A stretch of DNA of 8,245 nucleotides from Pseudomonadota bacterium (lineage in GTDB: Bacteria; Myxococcota; UBA9042; PHBI01), in contig SXIE01000127.1 of assembly GCA_005772945.1 (NCBI GenBank), forward strand, positions 1 through 8,245, given 5' to 3'. This document shows positions 1 to 6,380 of the stretch, piece after piece. Position 1 is the stretch's first letter. Every line of letters begins with the position of its first letter. The translations under genes and the position numbers were made by a program. The notes beneath the pieces were generated by a model that searched no databases, was not told the origin of the DNA, and saw nothing but the letters and a program-made list of their open reading frames with translations.

Positions 1-479
1 CGCAGCTCGACCGCTTCATGTTCAAGCTGCACGTGACGTTTCCGACGTTCGACGACATGCATCAGATCGTCGACCGGACGACCGGTTGGACCGAGCCGAA
101 GATCGAGCCGGTCATGGATCGCGCGGGGCTCCTGCAGCTTCGGCAGCTCGCGATGGACGTGCCGATCGCGCGCCACGTGCAGGACTATGCGATCCGCGTC
201 GTGATGGCGACACACCCCGAGCAGAAGCATGCGCCCGAGGCGGCGCAACGCTATATCCGCGTCGGAGCCTCGCCGCGCGGAGCCCAGGGCTTGGTGGTCG
301 CCGGCAAGGTGCGCGCGATCCTCGATGGGCGCTTCGCGGTCTCGGCGGAAGACATCCGGGCCATCGTGAAGCCGACCTTGCGCCACCGGATCCTGCGCAA
401 CTTCGAGGGCGAGGCCGAGGGTGTCTCGGCCGACTCGATCCTGGACGATGTCCTGCGCGTGGTGAAGGAGACCGCTTGA
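1..479 (+). CDS. MoxR-family AAA+ ATPase, C-terminal part (5' end outside window)
   Basis: Reading from base 3 the protein starts with QLDRFMFKL, the conserved MoxR segment that follows sensor 1 and carries the LDRF arginine. About 158 residues remain, so the Walker A and B motifs lie upstream of the window. The rest fits the AAA_lid helical domain: RVGASPRGAQ (about 258-290), the sensor-2 region, then an ILDGRFAVSAEDIRAIV stretch and LRHRIL, all typical of MoxR proteins. MoxR ATPases are cytoplasmic hexamers that work with VWA-domain partners to assemble, mature or remodel other proteins. The four genes that follow, three of them VWA-type, are the classical neighbourhood. The stop codon TGA (477-479) overlaps the proposed TTG start of the next gene. 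No frameshift is seen. The family is secure; the subfamily and the substrate cannot be read from this fragment. Confidence 0.93.
   Translation, partial: QLDRFMFKLHVTFPTFDDMHQIVDRTTGWTEPKIEPVMDRAGLLQLRQLAMDVPIARHVQDYAIRVVMATHPEQKHAPEAAQRYIRVGASPRGAQGLVVAGKVRAILDGRFAVSAEDIRAIVKPTLRHRILRNFEGEAEGVSADSILDDVLRVVKETA
465..470 (+). promoter_or_regulatory. Ribosome binding site for the DUF58 gene
   Basis: AAGGAG sits 5 bases before TTG 476, inside the last codons of the moxR gene. It is the best Shine-Dalgarno match at any start in this operon. It is the main reason for preferring the TTG start over GTG 578 or ATG 644, which have poorer sites. Confidence 0.65.
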
Positions 480-1495
480 ACAGCTCACGCGAAGGCCGCG
501 ACGAGCAAAGCTCGGCGCCGCGACTGGGGCAGGGGCCCCAGGAAGAGCGCGCAGCGCTTGCAGCGGCTGCCCTCGGCGTGGCGGGCTCCCGCAGTGCTGG
601 CGCGTCGGGTCGCAAGACCGACACGCTCTTCGACGAGGCGTTCATGGCGAAGCTCGAGTACCTCGAGATCGTCTCGCGTAAGACCTTTCAGGCACTCAAC
701 CGCGGCGAGCGGCGCAGCAAGAAGCTCGGTGCGGGCCTCGAGTTCGCGGACCACCGCCGGTATTCGCCCGGCGACGACTTCCGCAACATCGACTGGAACG
801 TCTACGCGCGGCTCGGGAAGCTGCTCCTGCGTCTCTACGAAGAGGAGGAAGACCTCTTCGTGTATCTCTTGGTCGATGGCTCGGCGTCGATGGCGCTCGG
901 CGATCGGGCCAAGCTCGATCATGCCTCGCGGATCGCCGCGGCGCTCGCGTACGTGACGCTCGCCGGGCTCGATCGCGCGAGCCTCGCGAGCTTCTCGGAG
1001 AAGCTCGGGCAGCGCCTCTTGCCGGCGCGGGGCAAGAGCCAAATATTCCGTGTTTTCGACTTCTTGCGGGGTATCGCGCCGGGCGGCGTCACGTCGTTTC
1101 GTGAGTCGATGCGCGCCTTCGTGCACGAGACGAAGCGGCGCGGGCTCGTCGTTGTGATGTCGGACTTCTACGCGCAGGATGGTTATGAAGAGGGGCTTAA
1201 CTACCTGCGCTACCATCGCTTCGAGCCGGTCGTCTTGCAGATGGTCGACGAGCGCGAGCTGTCGCCGGCCCTGCGTGGCGACGTCCTCCTGGTCGATTGC
1301 GAGACGGGGCGCCACAAGGAGATGACGCTCACGCCGCGGCTGCTCGAGAAGTATCGGCAGGCGCACGAGGCGTTTTCGGGCGAGCTCGAGACGTTCTGCA
1401 CGGCGAGTCACATCCCGTATTACCGGGCGCCGGTGCAGACGCCGGTGGACGAGCTGGTGCTCGGGATCCTGCGCTCGGGGGGGATGCTCTCGTGA
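476..1495 (+). CDS. DUF58 domain protein with VWA-like fold, soluble MoxR partner
   Basis: A 339-residue protein from TTG 476. The DUF58 signature is clear: LEF-ADHRRYSPGDDFR-NIDW-NVYAR (residues 88-112), then LRLYEEEED. A VWA-like fold follows with a complete set of metal-site (MIDAS) residues: DGSAS (134-138), T206 in GGVTS and D230 in MSDFY. No membrane segment is present, so the protein is probably cytoplasmic, unlike the many DUF58 proteins with N-terminal helices. DUF58 proteins are nearly always encoded beside moxR and are thought to be direct partners of the ATPase. The start is uncertain. TTG 476 has a good ribosome site and overlaps the moxR stop by 4 bases, but its first ~50 residues are Ala/Arg/Gln-rich and look unconserved. 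ATG 644 would cut into the LFDEAF motif (51-56) that I recall as conserved, so it is probably too late. GTG 578 is the fallback. Confidence 0.92.
   Translation: MNSSREGRDEQSSAPRLGQGPQEERAALAAAALGVAGSRSAGASGRKTDTLFDEAFMAKLEYLEIVSRKTFQALNRGERRSKKLGAGLEFADHRRYSPGDDFRNIDWNVYARLGKLLLRLYEEEEDLFVYLLVDGSASMALGDRAKLDHASRIAAALAYVTLAGLDRASLASFSEKLGQRLLPARGKSQIFRVFDFLRGIAPGGVTSFRESMRAFVHETKRRGLVVVMSDFYAQDGYEEGLNYLRYHRFEPVVLQMVDERELSPALRGDVLLVDCETGRHKEMTLTPRLLEKYRQAHEAFSGELETFCTASHIPYYRAPVQTPVDELVLGILRSGGMLS
1477..1484 (+). promoter_or_regulatory. G-rich ribosome-binding segment before the BatA-like gene
   Basis: A run of seven G (1477-1483) followed by A lies 7 bases before GTG 1492 and is the only purine-rich stretch in the right place. 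It could pair weakly with the anti-Shine-Dalgarno sequence. It lies in the last DUF58 codons, so reinitiation at the GTGA overlap is the likelier way in. The same run is a possible slippage site. Confidence 0.35.
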
Positions 1496-3507
1496 GCTTT
1501 GCCGGCCTCGAAGCGAGCCAACTCTGGACGCTCTTCGGGATCGCCGCGGCTGCGGTGACGCTGCTGTACTTTCTCAAGGTACGGCGCCGTCGCGTCGAGG
1601 TTCCGTTCTCGCCGCTCTGGTCGCGCGTGGTCGAGGACCAGAAGGCCTCGAGCCTCTTCAAGGCGCTCAAGCGCATCGGCTCGCTGCTCATCCAGCTCGC
1701 GGTCGTCGCGCTCATCGTCTTGGCACTCTCGGATCCCAAACTCGAAGAGAGCTTCGCCGGGTGCGAGGGCCAGAAGACGATCCCGCCGACGCCGCATCAT
1801 GCGCTCATCGTGCTCGATGCGTCTGCGTCGATGGCGACGCTCGAAGGCGGCAAGACCCGCCTGGAGCGCGCTCGCGCGAAGGCTCACGAGGTCGTCACGG
1901 CGCTCGCGGCGCAGCCCGGTCAGCGCGTGATGGTGGTGCAGCTCGATGCGCTGACGCATCCCTTGTCGCTGTGGAGCGCGGACCCGGACACGCTCCACCA
2001 AGCGGTCGACGCGGTCGCGCCCGACGGTGCGATGGACACGCCGACGGCGGTCGACGACGCCTTGCGCTTTGCGCAAGATACGCTGCGCGGGCGCGAGGGC
2101 GCCGAGGTCCTCCTCATCACCGATGGGGCCTTTCCGGCGATCGATGCGGCGCGGACGAAAGCGCTCGGATTGAAGACGATTCGCATCGGCGAGGCGGCCG
2201 GCAATATCGGCATCGAGGCCCTCAATGTCCGCCCGTACCGCGACGATGCGCTGACGTACGCGGTCTGGTACGGCCTGCACAATGACGCCGAGCGGCCGGT
2301 CAAGGCGAGCCTCTTCCTGTACGCAAATCCGGTCGGTCGGACCGAGGCGGACTTCGACCAACCGGGGAATCTCGTTGCGACGCATGCCTTCGAGCTGGCG
2401 GCGCAAAAGACCACCTCCGGGGTCCTGCCCGACGTGAAGTTCGACGGCTCGCGCCTCTTCGCGAAGTTGGTCGTGGCCTCCGATGATCTCCTGCGCGATC
2501 CGTTCCCCCGTGACGACATCGGCTTCGCGGTCGTGCCCGAGCGGAAGAAGCTCGAAGTGCAGCTCGTGAGCGGCGGCAATCTCTTCCTCCAGGCGTCGCT
2601 CTTCCTGCGTGAGAACGTCCACCTCACGGTCGTCTCACCCGCAGATTACAAGGGTCCGACGGGCTTCGATGTCACGGTGGTCGATGCCGCGTCGGTGCCG
2701 CTCGACGCGCCCGGCAATTACTTCATCCTGGAGCCGCAGCCTGGTGGGCCGTTCGAGATCACCGGCGTCCTGAACGAGCCGCAGATCGAGAAGGTCGACG
2801 CGAAGCATGTCCTCGCGAAGGCCGTGCGCTTCGCGGACTTCAACATCATGCAGGCGCCGCAAGTGAAGACCGTGAAGGGCGACGAGGTGGTCGTGACGAC
2901 CAAGGGCGGCGCGCCGCTCCTCTTCGGACGCAAGGATCCGGCGGGTCAGCGCAAGTTCGTCGTCCTCGCCTTCGACATTCGCAAGTCGCTCTTGCCGATG
3001 AACATCGCGTTCCCCATTCTGGTCGTCAACGCGCTCAACTGGTTCTGGCAGGATCCGGACGGGCTCCTCGCGCCGAATCGCGCGGGCGTGCCGCTGTCGC
3101 TCAACCTGCCGCTCGAGGGCGACGCGATTCAGGTGACCGGGCCGGCGGGCGCGGTGCCGGGCGCGCGCAAGGTCGACGGGCGGGTGCTGTTCCAGGCGCC
3201 GCGGCTCGGGATTTACGACGTGTCGGTGGCGACGCCGACCGCGAAGGACCGCGTCTTCCCGGTGGCCGTGAATCTCATGTCGGCCGACGAGAGCCGGATC
3301 TCCCCGCGCCTGGATCCTGTCGTAGCAGGCGTCGCAGGCGTCGCAGGACCCGCAGGAAAGGTCGCGCCCGATGTCTGGACGGCGCCGCCGCCGCCGCCGC
3401 CGCCCGAGGACCCGTGGCTGGCGAATCTCTGGCGGGCGCTGCTCATCGGCGCGCTCGGCGTGGTCTTGCTCGAGCAGTTCACGTGGCACCGGCGGTGGAC
3501 GGAATGA
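1492..3507 (+). CDS. BatA-like membrane protein with one VWA domain
   Basis: A 671-residue protein starting at GTG 1492, whose GTGA overlaps the DUF58 stop. The N-terminus matches the BatA/aerotolerance N-terminal domain: a helix at residues 11-28, the basic loop KVRRRRVEVPFSPLW, and a second helix at 62-79. The VWA domain follows, with DASAS (109-113), T185 and TDG (210-212), so the MIDAS site is complete. The C-terminal half has a mixed alpha/beta, amidotransferase-like look, ending near FPILVVNALNWFW. A VAG repeat (611-622), a run of seven prolines (632-638) and a final helix (about 646-663) with a basic tail come last. Positive-inside reasoning puts N-terminus and VWA domain in the periplasm and the tail in the cytoplasm. 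Bat proteins are membrane VWA partners of MoxR with poorly known substrates; links to aerotolerance are specific to some species. It is much longer than a classical BatA (roughly 330 residues). Confidence 0.9.
   Translation: MSFAGLEASQLWTLFGIAAAAVTLLYFLKVRRRRVEVPFSPLWSRVVEDQKASSLFKALKRIGSLLIQLAVVALIVLALSDPKLEESFAGCEGQKTIPPTPHHALIVLDASASMATLEGGKTRLERARAKAHEVVTALAAQPGQRVMVVQLDALTHPLSLWSADPDTLHQAVDAVAPDGAMDTPTAVDDALRFAQDTLRGREGAEVLLITDGAFPAIDAARTKALGLKTIRIGEAAGNIGIEALNVRPYRDDALTYAVWYGLHNDAERPVKASLFLYANPVGRTEADFDQPGNLVATHAFELAAQKTTSGVLPDVKFDGSRLFAKLVVASDDLLRDPFPRDDIGFAVVPERKKLEVQLVSGGNLFLQASLFLRENVHLTVVSPADYKGPTGFDVTVVDAASVPLDAPGNYFILEPQPGGPFEITGVLNEPQIEKVDAKHVLAKAVRFADFNIMQAPQVKTVKGDEVVVTTKGGAPLLFGRKDPAGQRKFVVLAFDIRKSLLPMNIAFPILVVNALNWFWQDPDGLLAPNRAGVPLSLNLPLEGDAIQVTGPAGAVPGARKVDGRVLFQAPRLGIYDVSVATPTAKDRVFPVAVNLMSADESRISPRLDPVVAGVAGVAGPAGKVAPDVWTAPPPPPPPEDPWLANLWRALLIGALGVVLLEQFTWHRRWTE
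3322..3357 (+). repeat. 9-base tandem repeat encoding (V/P)AG units
   Basis: Four in-frame 9-base units, GTAGCAGGC, GTCGCAGGC, GTCGCAGGA and CCCGCAGGA, encode VAG-VAG-VAG-PAG in the linker before the proline run of the BatA-like protein. Every unit uses the codon GCA, and two use GGA, in a gene that otherwise prefers GCG/GCC and GGC. This suggests local duplication, not selection on each codon. Confidence 0.8.
3385..3405 (+). repeat. CCG trinucleotide run encoding seven prolines
   Basis: Six CCG codons and one CCC encode Pro 632-638 of the BatA-like protein. The run forms a stiff spacer just before the C-terminal membrane helix. Its length may vary between strains, since trinucleotide runs slip without breaking the frame. 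Confidence 0.85.
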
Positions 3508-6380
3508 GCACCTTCCCCAAGCCGAAGCCCCATCCGACGCCGCCGCCGCCGAGGCGCACGAAGGCCTCACGCCCGTGGCGTCGGCCGCTCTATCTGGCGC
3601 TGCAGTGGCTCTTCGCGGGCGCGCTGGCCGCGGCCGGATACTTTGTACTCAACACATTCGGGCCGGAGTGGCTCGAGGCGTTGAAGGCCGAGGGTTACGT
3701 CGTCGAGCACCCCGAGTTCGCGTGGGGGCTCGTGGCGATCCCGCTCTTCATCGTCATCCGGGCGCACACGCTGTCGGATCTGCCGCGCGTGCAGCAGGGG
3801 CTGTCGATCGTCCTCAAGACCGCATTCGTCGCGTGTCTGGTGGCCTCGCTCGTCGACGTGAAGAAGGTCGACACGCACCCGAAAGCGGCGGCCGTCGTGT
3901 ACGTCGTCGACGTCAGCGAGTCGGTGCCGGACGCGATGGTCGAGCGGGCGCGCCAAAAGGTCGAGGAGGTCTGGAAGGCGAGCCTGGCGGTGCTGGAAGT
4001 CGACCGTCCCGAGGTGCGGCTGGTCGTCTTCGGCAACGGCGCCGAGGAGGTTCCGCTGGTGCTTCCGGCCGAGGGCAAAGGTCCTGTTGCGATCCCGCCG
4101 CTGCCACGCCTGCCGGCCACAAACGGGGTCCCCGCGACCAACGCCCAAGCGGGTTTGCGCCTCGCGTTTGCGCTGCTCCCCGAGGGCAAGATCCCGAGCC
4201 TGGTCGTCGTCACCGACGGCCTCGAGACCGAGGGCGCGCTGGCCGAAGAGGTCGACACGGCGAAGCGCTTCGGGATCCCAGTCCACTACTTGGATCTCAC
4301 GGACGTCCCGCGCCCGAACGAGCTCGCCGTCATCGATGTCGACATCCCGCGCGATTTGCGGCCCAACAAGCCCTTCAACGTGACGACCAAGATCATGACC
4401 ACGGCGGCCACCAAGGCCCATTGCGAGGTCCAGGTCGACGGCATCGTCGAGGTCACGGCCGAGCGCGATTTGCCTTTGGGCGAGAGCACGGTGACCGACG
4501 AGCTGCGCATCAAAGAGGGCGGCGACAAGCGCGTCGCGGTCAGCTGCAAAGCCATCGCGCAGGAGGGCGACCACTTCGCGACGAACAACCGCTTCGAGCT
4601 CCCGATCAAGGTCCCCGAGCGCCCGAAAGTCCTCTATGTCGAAGGCGAGGCGCGCTATGCGAGGAACCTCGCGGCCGCTCTGGAGGCCGATTACGACGTC
4701 GAGTACCGCGGTGCGCGCGGCACGCCGGGCTCGCTCGCGGACGCCAAGAAGTTCGACCTCATCTTCATCTCGGACGTGCCGCGCGTGGCCGCCGCGGGTG
4801 GCGAGCTCATGTCGCAGGGGCAGATGCGCGTCCTCGAGCAGTACGCGCGGAGCGGCGGCGGGCTCATCTTCGCGGGCGGCGAGAACAGTTTCGGGCCGGG
4901 CGGGTACTCGCAGACGATCCTCGAGCGCGAGGTCTTCCCGGTGCGGCTCGATGTGCAGCGCAAGCAGGACACGCCGGGGCTCGCGCTCATGTTGGTCATC
5001 GATCGGTCGGGATCGATGGCGGGCCCGAAGATCGAGCTCGCGAAGCAGGCGGCCATCGCGACGCTCGATGTCTTGCAGCCGGATGATCTGCTCGGGATCT
5101 GCGCGTTCGACTCACGCCCCGGCGATCTCGTCGGTCTCCAGCGGGCGTCGAATCGCTTCAAGATCACGGACGCCGTCTCGAAGTTGCGCTCGGGCGGCGG
5201 CACGAACATCTTCGGCGCGCTGTCTTACGCCTACGATCAGCTGATCAAGACCGACGCCAAGATCAAGCACATCATCCTCCTCACCGACGGCCAGTCGAAT
5301 CGCGCGGGCGTCATCGAGATGGCCACCCAGGCGGCCCTCGACAAGATCACCATCTCGGCGGTCGCGGTCGGCATGGGCAGCGATCAGGACCTCCTGCGCC
5401 GCGTCGCCGAGGCGGCGGGCGGCCGCTACTACTTCACGAACAGCCCGCAGAGCATCCCGAAGTTGTTCCTGAAAGAGACCAGCGAGGTCACGCGCAAGGC
5501 GCTCGTCGAGGACCGCTTCGTGCCGCGCATCGACGCGCGTTTCCGGCACCTGCAGATGTTCCGGGGCGTGGATCTGGCCGCGATGCCGCCCTTGGTCGGC
5601 TACGTCTCGACGCGCGCCAAGCCGCGCGCCGAGGTCCTCATGACGAGCCATATCGGCGAGCCGGTCATGGCGCGCTGGCGTCTCGGCCTCGGCAAGGTCG
5701 TCGTCTGGACCTCCGACGTGAAGAACAAATGGGCGCACTATTGGCTCGGCTGGTCGGGCTACGCGAAGTTCTGGCGGCAGGTCGTCGGCGACACGTTGCG
5801 CGTCGAGACCGAGGACCCGAGCTACGGGATGGTCGCGGACATCGCGGGCAACACGCTGACGGTCGGGGTCGACGCGATCGACGACGAGGACCGCTTCATC
5901 GACGAGGTCCTGAGCGAGGTCACGGTCGTCGATCCCAACGGCAAGGAACTCCCGCTGGTCCTCGCGCAGACGGCGGCCGGTCGCTACGAGGGTACGATGA
6001 AGATCGCGACCTATGGGCCCTACACCATCAAGGGCAAACACACGGGCGGCACGGGTCTCGACGGCAAGGACGTGACGCATCGCAGCTTCGCCACGGTCGC
6101 CTGGCCGTTCCCGGCGGAGCACCTGGCGGGCACGCCGAACCTCACGACGGTCGAGGCGCTGGCGCGCGTGTCGGGCGGGACGAAGGACCCCAGCACGGCG
6201 CGCCTCTTCGATCCGCGCGGCGCCCACACCGAGGAAAAGACGCCGTGGTGGCCGACGCCGCTGCCGTACGCGGTCGCGTTGTTGGTCGCCGACATCCTGC
6301 TGAGGCGCGTGCGCATGTATGGCAGGACGCAGATGAAGTGGGCCGATGTGCGCGGGAGTGGCGGCGGTCGCGCGTCATGA
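3504..6380 (+). CDS. Large membrane protein: VWA - Ig-like - GATase-like - VWA
   Basis: A 958-residue protein from ATG 3504, whose ATGA overlaps the upstream stop. After a Pro/Lys/Arg-rich cytoplasmic tail come helices at about 29-49, 73-86 and 100-117. VWA domain 1 follows, with DVSES (136-140), T212 and TDG (237-239). Next is a beta-rich, CARDB/Ig-like stretch (about 275-372) with Cys307 and Cys348 that could pair. A class I glutamine-amidotransferase-like domain starts at RPKVLYVEGE (373); its GGGLIFAGGEN elbow (about 451) has no cysteine nucleophile, so catalysis is unlikely. VWA domain 2 has DRSGS (500-504), T567 and TDG (594-596). A beta-rich region and a last helix (about 920-933) with a basic tail finish the protein. 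Both MIDAS sites are complete. Basic residues predict all folded domains in the periplasm. Similar large VWA/GATase proteins are known beside moxR and DUF58 genes; their role is not established. It may be a scaffold or adhesion-type partner of the MoxR system. Confidence 0.9.
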   Translation: MSTFPKPKPHPTPPPPRRTKASRPWRRPLYLALQWLFAGALAAAGYFVLNTFGPEWLEALKAEGYVVEHPEFAWGLVAIPLFIVIRAHTLSDLPRVQQGLSIVLKTAFVACLVASLVDVKKVDTHPKAAAVVYVVDVSESVPDAMVERARQKVEEVWKASLAVLEVDRPEVRLVVFGNGAEEVPLVLPAEGKGPVAIPPLPRLPATNGVPATNAQAGLRLAFALLPEGKIPSLVVVTDGLETEGALAEEVDTAKRFGIPVHYLDLTDVPRPNELAVIDVDIPRDLRPNKPFNVTTKIMTTAATKAHCEVQVDGIVEVTAERDLPLGESTVTDELRIKEGGDKRVAVSCKAIAQEGDHFATNNRFELPIKVPERPKVLYVEGEARYARNLAAALEADYDVEYRGARGTPGSLADAKKFDLIFISDVPRVAAAGGELMSQGQMRVLEQYARSGGGLIFAGGENSFGPGGYSQTILEREVFPVRLDVQRKQDTPGLALMLVIDRSGSMAGPKIELAKQAAIATLDVLQPDDLLGICAFDSRPGDLVGLQRASNRFKITDAVSKLRSGGGTNIFGALSYAYDQLIKTDAKIKHIILLTDGQSNRAGVIEMATQAALDKITISAVAVGMGSDQDLLRRVAEAAGGRYYFTNSPQSIPKLFLKETSEVTRKALVEDRFVPRIDARFRHLQMFRGVDLAAMPPLVGYVSTRAKPRAEVLMTSHIGEPVMARWRLGLGKVVVWTSDVKNKWAHYWLGWSGYAKFWRQVVGDTLRVETEDPSYGMVADIAGNTLTVGVDAIDDEDRFIDEVLSEVTVVDPNGKELPLVLAQTAAGRYEGTMKIATYGPYTIKGKHTGGTGLDGKDVTHRSFATVAWPFPAEHLAGTPNLTTVEALARVSGGTKDPSTARLFDPRGAHTEEKTPWWPTPLPYAVALLVADILLRRVRMYGRTQMKWADVRGSGGGRAS

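Noticed and set aside
86..475. Upstream extension of the DUF58 frame to ATG 86
   Set aside because: It would overlap moxR almost completely and encode an Arg/Gly/Ala-rich shadow. TTG 476 with its AAGGAG site is better.
485..2622. Long minus-strand open frames across the DUF58 and BatA-like genes (485-1411 and 1420-2622)
   Set aside because: Both are antisense to genes with firm motifs, are rich in Arg/Glu/Leu without any recognisable fold, and have no sensible start context.
5729..6376. Upstream extension of the GH5 frame to ATG 5729
   Set aside because: It overlaps the double-VWA gene and would bury the lipoprotein signal, which begins exactly at ATG 6377.
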